A program made the position numbers and the translations under genes. A stretch of 64,000 bases of DNA from NCBI GenBank assembly GCA_945878525.1, contig CAMCTU010000002.1, positions 1 to 64,000 of the forward strand. The letters run 5' to 3'. Under the pieces are notes generated by a model. The model made no database searches. It saw only the letters and a list, made by a program, of their open reading frames with translations, and was not told where the DNA came from. This DNA comes from Sphingobacterium thalpophilum (lineage in GTDB: Bacteria; Bacteroidota; Bacteroidia; Sphingobacteriales; Sphingobacteriaceae). Positions 26,971-36,195 of this stretch are shown in pieces (positions within the stretch are counted from its first letter, which is position 1; each line of letters opens with the position of its first letter).

Positions 26971-27810
26971 ATGATAAGTTTCACTCAAAATTTATACGGG
27001 AAACAATGGCTGGATCTTGTATTCAAAAATCGTAACAAGGCCTATGGTGCTTATGAATTGAGAAAGAACAGTGCTGCAACTACTGTTAAAGCTTTCTGTT
27101 ATGCAGCCGGATTCTTCTCTATTCTGGTAATTACACCCTGGCTCATTCATGTGCTATCCAAAACTAATCTGGTCGCAGGGAATTATGAACAGGTAAAGAT
27201 CATCGAAGTTAATCTTCTTTCCAGAATTAAGGAGGTAAAACCTGAAAAACAGCCAATTACAAAAACTCCATCTAAACCAGTACAGCAAAAAAGTGTTCAG
27301 TATGCAAAGATGAATGTAGTTCCTGCAAATCAGGCAGAATCAGATATTCCCACAAAAGAGCAGTTGAATGAGGCTGTAATCGGTATAACAAATAGTGATG
27401 GAGAGGAGCGTTTAAATTTAGACCCAATTGATATTCAGGAAATTGGTCCTGTCATGACAGGAAATCCGACTTCAACTGCCGAAAACATGGAACTCCATAC
27501 CTTGGATGGCATTGAAAACTATCCAGAATTTCCCGGTGGTCAATCAGCATTCATTAAATTTCTAAGCAGGAACTTAAAATACCCTGTAATTGCAGTTGAA
27601 AAGGGAATTGAGGGAAAAGTTCTGGTAAGTTTCATTATAGAAAAAAACGGCCGGCTTTCAAACATCAAAATCCTTCGTGGAATTGGATATGGCTGTGATG
27701 AAGAAGCAATCAGAGTGCTTGAAAAATGTCCTGAATGGAAACCGGGTATTCAGAATAAGCAAAAAGTGAGGGTAGCCTATACACTACCCATTAATTTCAG
27801 CTTGCCTTAA
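26971..27810 (+). CDS. tonB: Energy transducer TonB
   Basis: 279 residues. The N-terminus WLDLVFKNRNKAYGAYELRK is the hallmark of Bacteroidota TonB proteins. A membrane anchor lies at about 43-62, followed by a periplasmic linker. The C-terminal TonB domain (about 190-279) reads YPEFPGGQSAFIKFLSRNLK, then YPVIAVEKGIEGKVLVSFII and CPEWKPGIQNKQKVRVAYTL. TonB couples the ExbB/D motor to outer-membrane receptors. It starts 99 bp after folC and may have its own promoter, but I see no exact TAnnTTTG. It could share the ExbB/D unit encoded upstream. Confidence 0.94.
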   Translation: MISFTQNLYGKQWLDLVFKNRNKAYGAYELRKNSAATTVKAFCYAAGFFSILVITPWLIHVLSKTNLVAGNYEQVKIIEVNLLSRIKEVKPEKQPITKTPSKPVQQKSVQYAKMNVVPANQAESDIPTKEQLNEAVIGITNSDGEERLNLDPIDIQEIGPVMTGNPTSTAENMELHTLDGIENYPEFPGGQSAFIKFLSRNLKYPVIAVEKGIEGKVLVSFIIEKNGRLSNIKILRGIGYGCDEEAIRVLEKCPEWKPGIQNKQKVRVAYTLPINFSLP

Positions 27811-27831
27811 TTCAATCATTATGGTAATTAA

Positions 27832-28584
27832 TTATTGTGCCAGGTAGCCCCCGTCAATTGGATAGTAGGATCCGGTAACAAAAGAAGACTTATCAGATCC
27901 TAACCAAAGAATTAGCTCAGCAATTTCTTCTGATTCACCCAATCTACCAATTGGATGTAATCCAACAACGGCTTTGAAAATATCTTCATCCAGTGCATTC
28001 ATTACCATTGGTGTTTTAATATACCCTGGCCCAACTGAATTGACTCTGATTTTTTGATCTGCATATTCAAGTGCGGCAGCTTTTGTTAAACCAACTATAC
28101 CATGTTTTGCTGCAACATAGGCAGGCGAAGACTTAGTACCCACAGCACCCAGAATTGATGCAATATTTATAATACTACCACCGCCTGATTTCATCATTGC
28201 CGGGATCTGATATTTCAATCCATAAAAAACTCCGGATAAATTTGTCTCAATAACTTTTTGCCATCCATCAATAGGATATTCAGTAAGATTACTAATTGGT
28301 CCGGCGATGCCTGCATTATTTACAGAAATGTGCAATGCCTCGTATTTGGATACGGATTTTTCGACAAGATTCTTGTTATCTTCCGCTTTACTGGTATCTG
28401 CCTTTATAAAAAAGGCCTGTCCCCCTGCTTTACTGATCTCTGCAACAACTGCATTGCCATGTTCTTCATTGATATCAGAAACAACCACTTTAGCACCTTC
28501 ACTGGCAAAAAGAATTGCTGCTGCCCTTCCAATACCCGATCCAGATCCGGTAATGATTGCAACTTTATCTTTCAAACTTTTCAT
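27832..28584 (-). CDS. Short-chain dehydrogenase/reductase (classical SDR)
   Basis: 250 residues, a complete classical SDR. The cofactor motif TGSGSGIGRA is at residues 12-21, followed by VVSDIN, whose acidic Asp after beta2 suggests NAD over NADP. NNAGIAGP lies near 90, the catalytic Ser in IINIASILGAVG and YxxxK in SPAYVAAKHGIVG. The C-terminus ends GSYYPIDGGYLAQ, as in many 3-oxoacyl-ACP reductase/glucose dehydrogenase-like members. The substrate cannot be inferred. It converges with tonB, 21 bp apart, and lies downstream of the APC permease gene on the same strand with a 136-bp gap. Confidence 0.9.
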   Translation of the reverse strand: MKSLKDKVAIITGSGSGIGRAAAILFASEGAKVVVSDINEEHGNAVVAEISKAGGQAFFIKADTSKAEDNKNLVEKSVSKYEALHISVNNAGIAGPISNLTEYPIDGWQKVIETNLSGVFYGLKYQIPAMMKSGGGSIINIASILGAVGTKSSPAYVAAKHGIVGLTKAAALEYADQKIRVNSVGPGYIKTPMVMNALDEDIFKAVVGLHPIGRLGESEEIAELILWLGSDKSSFVTGSYYPIDGGYLAQ

Positions 28585-28720
28585 AATAGTTATAGTTTGA
28601 TAATACTAAAGTCTGAAAAACCAATCAACAGAAACATGACCAAGATCATCGGATTTGAAGATATTGGTCACAATAACCAGCTATAGATCATATAAGGAGA
28701 GATTTTTAGTCCATTGTTGC

Positions 28721-30139
28721 TTATACATCTTTCTTGTCAAAAGCTTTCCACATGTAGAAAACCGGAACACCGGTTATCACAACAATGAGACCAGGCCATG
28801 TGAAATTTGGCTTGTAAATAATGAGCAGAGTACAAAAACAAATTCCCATCAAAATATATACTGCTGGTAGAAATGGATATCCAAACGCTTTATATGGCCT
28901 TTCTGAATCAGGTCGTTTAACCCTCAATATATAAATACCAATTATAGTCAGAACATAGAATATAACAACCACAAAAGAAATCATATCCAGCAGATCCCCA
29001 TATTTGCCACTTAAGCATAGAACCGATGCCACAAGACATTGAAGCCATAATGCGAACTCGGGTACGGCATGTTTGTTTAATGAAGCAGTCTTTTTGAAGA
29101 ATAAACCATCACTTGCCATGGTATGGTAGACTCTTGCACCTGCGAGAATTAATCCGTTATTACAACCAAAGGTGGAAACCATTATCATGAGCGCAATAAT
29201 TACTGTACCTATGTTTCCAAATATTACGCTGGATGCAGCAACTGCAACCCTGTCCTTATCTGCAGTTGCTATCTCCTGTAATGGCAGAACCGCCATGTAA
29301 ACCAGATTAGCCAGAACGTAAATTACAGTTACAATCAGGGTTCCCAAAAACAAGCTGAGCCCGATATTGCGTTTGGGATTTTTCACCTCGCCGGCAATAA
29401 AGGTAATATTGTTCCAGGCATCACTACTAAAAATTGAACCAACCATTGCTGCTGCTATAGCACCTAAGGCAGCAACTAGGGTATAGGACTCAACAGTTCC
29501 ACCAACAGTCAACTTTTGCATGCTCCAGGCATTAGCCCAGTTGGCTTCCCATATATCCGGTTTAAGCATGATGAAACCAAAAATGATCAAGCCAAATAAA
29601 CTCACAAGCTTTGTCATCGTAAAGGAAGTCTGAATAATTTTACCCCCTTTTACTCCTTTGGTATTGATGTAAGTAAGCAGAATAATAATCACTATAGCAA
29701 GAACCTGGGCCGGTGAGATTGATATTGAACCAAGACTAAATAAAATGATATCCTCACTAACTGCTGGCCAGAGATAGGCTGTAAATTTAGAAAATGCAAC
29801 CCCAACAGCAGCTATAGTACCAGTTTGAATAACTGCGAAAAAACTCCAGCCATATAAAAAGCCAACCAATGGATTATAAGCCTCTTTTAAGTAAACATAT
29901 TGTCCGCCGGCCTTAGGAAACATAGCGCTTAATTCGCCATAACTTACAGCTGCAATCAAGGTCATTAAACCGGTAATCAGCCAGACGGTAATCAACCATC
30001 CTGCAGAACCTACATTTCGTGTTATATCAGCACTTACAATGAAAATACCAGATCCGATCATACTCCCTGCAACCAGTAAAGTTGCATCCAGTAACCCGAG
30101 CTCGCGCTTCATTTCACTTTGCTCTAAAATTTCATTCAT
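28721..30139 (-). CDS. APC-superfamily amino acid permease
   Basis: 472 residues with about 12 hydrophobic helices. The N-terminal substrate motif LDATLLVAGSMIGSGIFIVS (unwound helix 1) and GELSAMFPKAGGQYVYLKEA (helix 3 region) are typical of the APC family, close to the LAT/basic amino acid antiporter branch; the substrate is not defined. The C-terminal RPDSERPYKAFGYPFLPAVY supports this. The first residues are cytoplasmic. It is divergent from hppA across 278 bp. Upstream, TAAGTTTA is one base off a -7 element. Confidence 0.92.
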   Translation of the reverse strand: MNEILEQSEMKRELGLLDATLLVAGSMIGSGIFIVSADITRNVGSAGWLITVWLITGLMTLIAAVSYGELSAMFPKAGGQYVYLKEAYNPLVGFLYGWSFFAVIQTGTIAAVGVAFSKFTAYLWPAVSEDIILFSLGSISISPAQVLAIVIIILLTYINTKGVKGGKIIQTSFTMTKLVSLFGLIIFGFIMLKPDIWEANWANAWSMQKLTVGGTVESYTLVAALGAIAAAMVGSIFSSDAWNNITFIAGEVKNPKRNIGLSLFLGTLIVTVIYVLANLVYMAVLPLQEIATADKDRVAVAASSVIFGNIGTVIIALMIMVSTFGCNNGLILAGARVYHTMASDGLFFKKTASLNKHAVPEFALWLQCLVASVLCLSGKYGDLLDMISFVVVIFYVLTIIGIYILRVKRPDSERPYKAFGYPFLPAVYILMGICFCTLLIIYKPNFTWPGLIVVITGVPVFYMWKAFDKKDV

Positions 30140-30352
30140 ATTTTTTAAAAAATTAATTTCAGATTAAACTTACAATAAAATAATACCTATTGCCCAACTA
30201 ATTTTAACTCAATCCAAAAATTTCTGAAATAAAGCAAAAAAAAAGTACAAATTTTATAAATAATTTTTGGAGATAACTACCTCATAATCAATAGATATAT
30301 AATATAATATGGATTAATGGAACTGAATGTCACAACAATATGAATTTCTAAG

Positions 30353-30383
30353 TTTGAATAATAGAATAACCCTGCTATTTTTG
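30353..30383 (+). promoter_or_regulatory. Promoter of hppA with matching -33 and -7 boxes
   Basis: TTTG at 30353-30356 and TATTTTTG at 30376-30383 are separated by 19 nt, matching the Bacteroidota promoter layout (TTG near -33, TAnnTTTG near -7). The transcript would start near 30388, leaving a leader of about 40 nt before the ATG at 30427. Confidence 0.75.
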
Positions 30384-30426
30384 GCGTTCGTAAAAGAAAA
30401 ATTATCAATAATAAATAGTGGTTTCT

Positions 30427-32661
30427 ATGGAGTTTTTACAAAACAATTTAATTTATCTAATACCTGCAATGGGTGTTTTCGGTATTATAGTAATGGCTGT
30501 TAAATCGGCCTGGGTTACTAAGCAAGATGCCGGCGACGAAAACATGCAAAGACTTTCTGGTTATATTGCTGATGGAGCAATGGCCTTTCTCAAAGCAGAG
30601 TGGAAAGTGCTTGGCTATTTTTCTGCTATTGCGGCCATTCTGTTAGCTTACTCAGGCACACTTGTTGAAACATCAAGTTGGGTTATATCTATTTCTTTCA
30701 TTATCGGTGCATTTACATCTGCTCTAGCAGGATACATTGGAATGAATATCGCAACAAAGGCAAATGTTAGAACTACTCAAGCAGCAAGAACTAGTCTTGC
30801 AAGTGCTCTAAAAGTCTCATTTACAGCTGGTAGTGTTATGGGTATTGGTGTTGCAGGTTTGGCGGTTCTTGGTTTAGGAAGTCTGTTTATTGTATTTTAT
30901 CAAATATATGTAATCAATACAGGTGCAAACGTAAACGGCAAGGAAATGGAGAAGGCGCTTGAGGTTCTGGCCGGATTCTCACTTGGTGCTGAATCGATTG
31001 CACTTTTTGCACGTGTTGGTGGTGGTATTTATACTAAAGCTGCCGATGTAGGAGCAGATCTAGTGGGAAAAGTTGAAGCAGGAATTCCTGAAGATGATGT
31101 TCGTAACCCTGCTACCATTGCTGATAATGTGGGTGATAATGTAGGTGACGTAGCGGGTATGGGTGCTGATCTTTTCGGATCATATGTTGCCACTATTCTT
31201 GCAACTATGATTCTTGGACGTGAAATTACCTCGGTTGATAATTTTGGTGGTATTGCCCCAATATTGTTACCTATGCTTATAGCCGGTCTCGGACTCATTT
31301 TATCAATAGTTGCTACTGCATTTGTTAAAATCAGCAAAGAAACTGACAGTGTTCAAAATGCTCTGAATATGGGAAACTGGTCTTCAATCGTTTTAACTGC
31401 CATTGTTTCTTATTTTGCAGTAGACTGGATGCTTCCAGAAAATATGCTTATCCGAGGCTTCGAATTCAGCAAAATGGATGTTTTTTATGCGATCGTTGTC
31501 GGACTTGTTGTAGGTACTCTGATGAGTTTAATAACCGAATATTATACTGCAATGGGTAAACGCCCGGTATTGAGTATTATACGTCAGTCGTCTACTGGTC
31601 ATGCAACTAACATTATTGCAGGACTATCAGTTGGAATGGAATCAACGGTATTGCCGATCCTGGTACTTGCAGGAGGTATCTATGGTTCATTCCACTTTGC
31701 GGGTTTCTATGGCGTTGCAATTGCAGCGGCAGGAATGATGGCTACTACAGCAATGCAATTATCCATTGATGCATTCGGACCAATTGCCGATAATGCAGGT
31801 GGTATTGCTGAGATGAGCGGACTGCCTCCGGAAGTAAGAGAACGAACTGACAATTTAGATGCTGTTGGAAATACAACAGCCGCTACCGGAAAAGGGTTTG
31901 CTATTGCATCTGCAGCTTTAACGTCTCTGGCTTTATTCGCCGCATTTGTTGGAGTTGCCGGTATTGATCGTATCGATATCTACAAAGCTGATGTTTTAGC
32001 CGGACTTTTTGTTGGGGGTATGATTCCATTTATTTTCTCGGCACTCTGTATCTCTGCAGTAGGAAGAGCTGCAATGGATATGGTAAACGAAGTAAGAAGA
32101 CAGTTTCGTGAAATTCCAGGAATTATGGAGTACAAAGCTAAGCCTGAATATGAAAAATGCGTGGCTATTTCAACTAAAGCATCAATTCGTGAGATGATGC
32201 TTCCAGGAGCGATTGCACTGATTGTTCCAATAATCATTGGTTTTGCTTTTGGACCTGAAGTCTTAGGTGGTTTATTAGCAGGAGTTACTGTTTCTGGAGT
32301 TTTGATGGGTATGTTTCAATCGAATGCCGGCGGTGCGTGGGACAATGCAAAGAAATCATTTGAAGCAGGTGTAGAAATTAATGGCGAGATGTATTATAAA
32401 AAATCTGAACCTCATAAGGCTTCGGTAACCGGAGATACCGTTGGAGATCCATTCAAAGACACGTCTGGCCCGTCAATGAACATTTTGATTAAATTAATGT
32501 CAATTGTTTCTCTGATTATTGCGCCTCATATTTCAGCAGGTACATCCCATCAGGTAAAAGTTGAAGTCAGAAAAGAAATGAAGATCATCAACACCGTTGA
32601 CCAGTCTGGTAAAATTGTCACCGACACTATAATCAATAAAACTGATACAATTAGCAGATAA
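30427..32661 (+). CDS. hppA: Membrane-bound ion-pumping inorganic pyrophosphatase
   Basis: 744 residues from the ATG at 30427; a GTG three codons earlier is possible but adds nothing. About 16 membrane helices. The enzyme splits pyrophosphate and pumps H+ or Na+ outward. The pyrophosphate site is in [20 protein letters not shown] followed by [12 protein letters not shown], with further acidic motifs [16 protein letters not shown] and DNAKKSFE near the end. [10 protein letters not shown] (near 481-490) has Ala where K+-independent enzymes have Lys, so K+ dependence is expected. DLFGSY (near 248-253) has Gly where typical Na+ pumps have Glu. The extended C-terminal tail (about 40 residues) is polar. 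It sits between two APC permeases. Confidence 0.96.
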   Translation: MEFLQNNLIYLIPAMGVFGIIVMAVKSAWVTKQDAGDENMQRLSGYIADGAMAFLKAEWKVLGYFSAIAAILLAYSGTLVETSSWVISISFIIGAFTSALAGYIGMNIATKANVRTTQAARTSLASALKVSFTAGSVMGIGVAGLAVLGLGSLFIVFYQIYVINTGANVNGKEMEKALEVLAGFSLGAESIALFARVGGGIYTKAADVGADLVGKVEAGIPEDDVRNPATIADNVGDNVGDVAGMGADLFGSYVATILATMILGREITSVDNFGGIAPILLPMLIAGLGLILSIVATAFVKISKETDSVQNALNMGNWSSIVLTAIVSYFAVDWMLPENMLIRGFEFSKMDVFYAIVVGLVVGTLMSLITEYYTAMGKRPVLSIIRQSSTGHATNIIAGLSVGMESTVLPILVLAGGIYGSFHFAGFYGVAIAAAGMMATTAMQLSIDAFGPIADNAGGIAEMSGLPPEVRERTDNLDAVGNTTAATGKGFAIASAALTSLALFAAFVGVAGIDRIDIYKADVLAGLFVGGMIPFIFSALCISAVGRAAMDMVNEVRRQFREIPGIMEYKAKPEYEKCVAISTKASIREMMLPGAIALIVPIIIGFAFGPEVLGGLLAGVTVSGVLMGMFQSNAGGAWDNAKKSFEAGVEINGEMYYKKSEPHKASVTGDTVGDPFKDTSGPSMNILIKLMSIVSLIIAPHISAGTSHQVKVEVRKEMKIINTVDQSGKIVTDTIINKTDTISR

Positions 32662-32672
32662 TTGAAAAACAA

Positions 32673-32713
32673 AAAAAAGCAGAAGGAGTTTAATAACTTT
32701 CTTCTGCTTTTTT
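32673..32713 (+). terminator. Rho-independent terminator of hppA
   Basis: AAAAAAGCAGAAG pairs with CTTCTGCTTTTTT, and the inner AGTT/AACT extends the stem across a small bulge; a T-run follows. It starts 12 bp after the hppA stop. Confidence 0.9.
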
Positions 32714-32807
32714 GGTTTAATAAGATTTGTAAAACCTAACAAATAGAAATGATTCTGAATTCGTTCATACATTCATCTACAGGTTTCATAATTCCGATTA
32801 AATTAAT

Positions 32808-32815
32808 TACGTTTG
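32808..32815 (+). promoter_or_regulatory. Putative -7 promoter element of the second amino acid permease
   Basis: TACGTTTG matches TAnnTTTG, with TTTC about 20 nt upstream as a weak -33. It overlaps the first possible (TTG) start of the permease frame at 32813, so translation must begin further down, at the ATG at 32858. Confidence 0.6.
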
Positions 32816-32857
32816 AAATCTTTAAAACTACAAACCTCATACACTAAACCAATTCAT

Positions 32858-34333
32858 ATGTTCCACAAAAAATCCATAGAACAGTTAATGTTCGAATCCA
32901 ATGAAACGGGTGCAGGCACATTAAAACGTTCACTAAGTAGTGTTAATCTGGTTGCGCTTGGAATTGGTGCAATTATTGGCGCTGGTCTCTTTTCATTAAC
33001 TGGAATAGCTGCAGCCGAGAACGCAGGACCAGCAGTAACCATTTCATTCGCACTTGCTGCATTTGCTTGTGCCTTTGCAGGTTTATGTTATGCGGAGTTT
33101 GCATCTATGATACCAGTTGCAGGTAGCGCATATACCTATTCTTACGCAACTATGGGTGAATTTATGGCCTGGATTATCGGATGGGACCTTGTTCTGGAAT
33201 ACGCCCTGGGTGCAGCAACCGTGGCGGTTAGCTGGTCGCGGTACCTTTTGGAGCTATTAAATAAATACAACATAAATCTTCCACATGAAATCATTGTTTC
33301 ACCTTGGGAAACAATGAAACTTGGAGATGGAACTATTATCGAAGGCGGACTGATCAATCTTCCCGCGATTTTCATTGTATGTGTATTATCACTTGTTTTG
33401 ATAAGAGGAACACAGGAATCAGCAACCATGAATAATGTACTTGTTATACTTAAAGTTGCAGTAGTCTTAATATTCATTACCTTAGGCTGGAGTCATATCA
33501 ACCCTGAGAATTATGTTCCGTATATTCCTGAGAATACAGGGAAATGGGAAAATTTCGGATGGACAGGAATTTCAACCGGAGCAGCCGTAGTGTTTTTTGC
33601 TTTCATAGGATTCGATGCAGTTTCGACCGCGGCACAGGAAGCAAAAAATCCTCAGAAAGGAATGCCAATTGGAATTTTAGGTTCATTGATTGTATGTACC
33701 ATATTATATGTATTATTTGCCCACGTTATGACAGGTCTTGTTAATTTTAAAGACTTTGCAGGCGACGCAAAACCAGCTGCAACAGCTTTTGCAATGACGG
33801 GATATACCTTCCTGCAGGATGCATTAATTATTGCGATCCTGGCCGGTTATACCTCCGTGATATTAGTGATGCTGATGGGACAATCCCGGGTATTTTATAC
33901 CATGGCTAAAGATGGCCTACTGCCAAAATTCTTTGCTGCGGTTCATCCAAAATTCCGTACCCCTTGGAAAACAAACTTATTTTTCCTCGTATTTGTAAGT
34001 CTTTTTGCAGGACTTGTACCAGTTTCAGATTTGGGACACATGGTTAGTATAGGCACTTTATTTGCATTTAGTTTAGTTTGTATTGGAATCATGGTATTAC
34101 GTAAATCATTACCTGATGCTGTACGTCCATTCAGAACACCATTTGTACCATTTGTTCCTGTTATGGGTATTCTTGTTTGTCTTTATTTAATGTATTCATT
34201 ACCCACAGAAAGCTGGATCCGTTTATTTATCTGGATGGGCCTGGGGGTAGTTGTTTATTTTATATATGGCAAAAAACATAGTAAAGTTCGGGAGTTAAGG
34301 GACGGGGAAATCCTTGAGAAAGACAAAGAATAA
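32858..34333 (+). CDS. APC-superfamily amino acid permease (cationic amino acid transporter-like)
   Basis: 491 residues from the ATG at 32858, about 12-13 membrane helices. LVALGIGAIIGAGLFSLTGI is the helix-1 substrate motif; GLCYAEFASMIPVAGSAYTY, GWDLVLEYALGAATVAVSWS and VVFFAFIGFDAVSTAAQEAK match the CAT branch (YfnA/GabP-like), which transports basic or branched-chain amino acids. The frame can be extended to 32813 with a TTG start, but that lies in the promoter box, so MFHKKSIEQLMFE is chosen as the N-terminus. A strong terminator follows. It is a second APC carrier, on the opposite side of hppA from the first. Confidence 0.93.
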   Translation: MFHKKSIEQLMFESNETGAGTLKRSLSSVNLVALGIGAIIGAGLFSLTGIAAAENAGPAVTISFALAAFACAFAGLCYAEFASMIPVAGSAYTYSYATMGEFMAWIIGWDLVLEYALGAATVAVSWSRYLLELLNKYNINLPHEIIVSPWETMKLGDGTIIEGGLINLPAIFIVCVLSLVLIRGTQESATMNNVLVILKVAVVLIFITLGWSHINPENYVPYIPENTGKWENFGWTGISTGAAVVFFAFIGFDAVSTAAQEAKNPQKGMPIGILGSLIVCTILYVLFAHVMTGLVNFKDFAGDAKPAATAFAMTGYTFLQDALIIAILAGYTSVILVMLMGQSRVFYTMAKDGLLPKFFAAVHPKFRTPWKTNLFFLVFVSLFAGLVPVSDLGHMVSIGTLFAFSLVCIGIMVLRKSLPDAVRPFRTPFVPFVPVMGILVCLYLMYSLPTESWIRLFIWMGLGVVVYFIYGKKHSKVRELRDGEILEKDKE

Positions 34334-34349
34334 TCAAATCAAATAATAA

Positions 34350-34385
34350 GCAAAAAGGTTTCGGAATTGTCTGAAACCTTTTTGC
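34350..34385 (+). terminator. Rho-independent terminator of the amino acid permease
   Basis: A 13-bp perfect stem GCAAAAAGGTTTC/GAAACCTTTTTGC with a 10-nt loop, partly closed by GG/CT. The stem's own T-tract serves as the U-run. It starts 17 bp after the permease stop. Confidence 0.88.
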
Positions 34386-34425
34386 TTTATATCAAAATAT
34401 CAATAAACAATAGCTTTAAATTTCG

Positions 34426-34998
34426 ATGATGGAGTACTTTAACCTCAAACAAATCCTTTCAGTAACTATGATCTTGTTTGCAATCATAGATATTCTCGGA
34501 TCCATCCCTGTGGTAATTTCATTAAGAAATAAAGTCGGACATATTCAGTCTGAAAAGGCTTCTATTGTTGCACTTCTCATCATGATTCTATTTTTATTCA
34601 TAGGAGATGAAATGTTGAAAATTATTGGGCTTGATGTCTCTTCATTCGCCATTGCAGGTTCTGTGGTAATCTTCATTATCGCAATGGAAATGATATTAGG
34701 GATCAATTTTTTCAAAGAGGAAGTTCCTGAAAGTGCTTCAATCGTTCCATTGGCTTTTCCATTAATAGCAGGTTCAGGTACGCTTACAACACTGTTATCA
34801 CTAAAGTCGGAATATGAAACCCAAAATATAATTACAGGTATTATACTGAATATAATTTTTGTTTATATCGTTCTAAAAAACACAATTTATCTGGAGAAAC
34901 TACTAGGAAAAACAGGTTTAAACATCATGCGTAAAGCCTTTGGGATAATACTTTTGGCGATTGCAATCAAGCTTTTCAGAAACAATACCGGACTATAA
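34426..34998 (+). CDS. MarC-family integral membrane protein
   Basis: 190 residues with six hydrophobic helices, the normal size for MarC/YchE (UPF0056). Typical segments are LFAIIDILGSIPVVISL near the N-terminus, FAIAGSVVIFIIAMEMILGI in the middle and IVPLAFPLIAGSGTLTTLLS, the signature loop. The function of the family is unresolved; it was once linked to multiple antibiotic resistance, later withdrawn, and one member is reported as an amino acid transporter. The start has two tandem ATGs. Upstream TAAATTTC (34417-34424) nearly matches a -7 box and ends one base before the ATG. It converges with rsmB, 24 bp apart. Confidence 0.92.
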   Translation: MMEYFNLKQILSVTMILFAIIDILGSIPVVISLRNKVGHIQSEKASIVALLIMILFLFIGDEMLKIIGLDVSSFAIAGSVVIFIIAMEMILGINFFKEEVPESASIVPLAFPLIAGSGTLTTLLSLKSEYETQNIITGIILNIIFVYIVLKNTIYLEKLLGKTGLNIMRKAFGIILLAIAIKLFRNNTGL

Positions 34999-35022
34999 GC
35001 TTTTGGAGTAATTTCTTTCGCT

Positions 35023-36195
35023 TTATTTTTTGATTAATCGGGCAACAAACATGGTATCTGCTTTGTCTTCGTAGCCTTTAATTACCTCATACCCTTCTAG
35101 CTGCATTCCATGATATTTTTGCAACCAGCTGATAATTTCCTCGTTCTCTTCTTTGAAAACAGAGCACGTTATATAAATCAAAGGTCTGTCTTGCTTCAAA
35201 TATTTAATCACATTAGCTGCAATAACCTTTTGAAGATTCTGAAATCCAATTATCTTGTATTCCTCAAACTGGCTGATCATTTCCGGAGTTCTGCCCCAGG
35301 TTCCTGATCCTGTACAAGGTACATCCAAGATGATGCCGTCGAACTCATAATCATGAATCTCAGGGTCTGCGTTCTTTGTCAGATCTATTATTTTCTTCTG
35401 ATAGGTTCTAAGTCCGGCAGCTATAAAACGCTCATCCAGGTTATCCAGAACACTTTGACGAATATCAGAAACTAAAAGTTTAAGATCAGCTTGCTCTGAA
35501 AACAATAATAATGACTTACCTCCGGAGGCTGCACAGGCATCCCACCAATGCTCGTAACGATTTGGCTTGAAATATTTTGCTGTTTTTTGTGAAGACAAAT
35601 CCTGTACTTCATATGGCTTTACAGGAAAATTACTGTCAGAAAAAATGGAATTCAGATTCGTACCATTTGGCAGAGCGACTGTGTTCTGGGAAATCAAGCT
35701 GAAGTCAATACCGCAATCCTCAAGCGTATTTAATACCCAGGATAATGCCTGTGGATTTATCCTAATAAAGAGGTCGGGTTGTACAAAAAATGACTGCAGA
35801 AAAGCTCTTTTATCAATTCCATTGGATAAATGACCGGTAAATGGAAACACTTCATCTATTAAAAATCCTTCATGTATTGAAGCGAAATTGATTTTTTCTA
35901 CAATATTCAGATAAATTATTTGATTCAGATCAGAACGAAAATGATGAAGAAAAGGGTTATCTACAGAAGTACAGAAAAATTCAGCAAGAAATAATCGCTC
36001 TTCTATAGACTTGTTGGCAATGGCTCTGCCGAGTCTGAAATAGTTATAAAGTAATCTTGAAGCAGAGCGTCGATCATTAGAACCCATTTGTTTGTTCCTT
36101 TTAAAGTATTCAGGAAGAAATTTGGCAAGAGGTTTATCAGCAGAGAAATTCTCAAATACCCGTAAAAATGACCTCAATTGTTGCTCTGCTCTCAT
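35023..36195 (-). CDS. RsmB/NOP-family RNA (cytosine-5-)-methyltransferase
   Basis: 390 residues. The C-terminal half is a SAM-dependent Rossmann methyltransferase with WWDACAASGGKSLLL (motif I), LLVSDIRQSVLDNL (motif II), DGIILDVPCTGSGTWGRTPE (motif IV, with the Cys that releases product) and YITCSVFKEENEEII (motif VI, catalytic Cys in TCS). These two cysteines define m5C enzymes. The N-terminal 150 residues are helical but not an obvious NusB domain, so I do not assign it to 16S C967 with confidence. Its ATG overlaps the stop of the upstream lipoprotein gene by four bases (ATGA). Confidence 0.9.
   Translation of the reverse strand: MRAEQQLRSFLRVFENFSADKPLAKFLPEYFKRNKQMGSNDRRSASRLLYNYFRLGRAIANKSIEERLFLAEFFCTSVDNPFLHHFRSDLNQIIYLNIVEKINFASIHEGFLIDEVFPFTGHLSNGIDKRAFLQSFFVQPDLFIRINPQALSWVLNTLEDCGIDFSLISQNTVALPNGTNLNSIFSDSNFPVKPYEVQDLSSQKTAKYFKPNRYEHWWDACAASGGKSLLLFSEQADLKLLVSDIRQSVLDNLDERFIAAGLRTYQKKIIDLTKNADPEIHDYEFDGIILDVPCTGSGTWGRTPEMISQFEEYKIIGFQNLQKVIAANVIKYLKQDRPLIYITCSVFKEENEEIISWLQKYHGMQLEGYEVIKGYEDKADTMFVARLIKK

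Noticed and set aside
28258-28686. A 142-codon plus-strand frame opposite the SDR gene
   Set aside because: It is the complement of a strongly supported SDR with cofactor and YxxxK motifs.
32813-32857. N-terminal extension of the CAT-like permease from a TTG codon
   Set aside because: The TTG is part of the -7 element TACGTTTG and so is not expected in the mRNA.
32890-32902. A tRNA T-loop-like string GTTCGAATCC
   Set aside because: It lies inside the permease coding sequence and no cloverleaf can be drawn around it.
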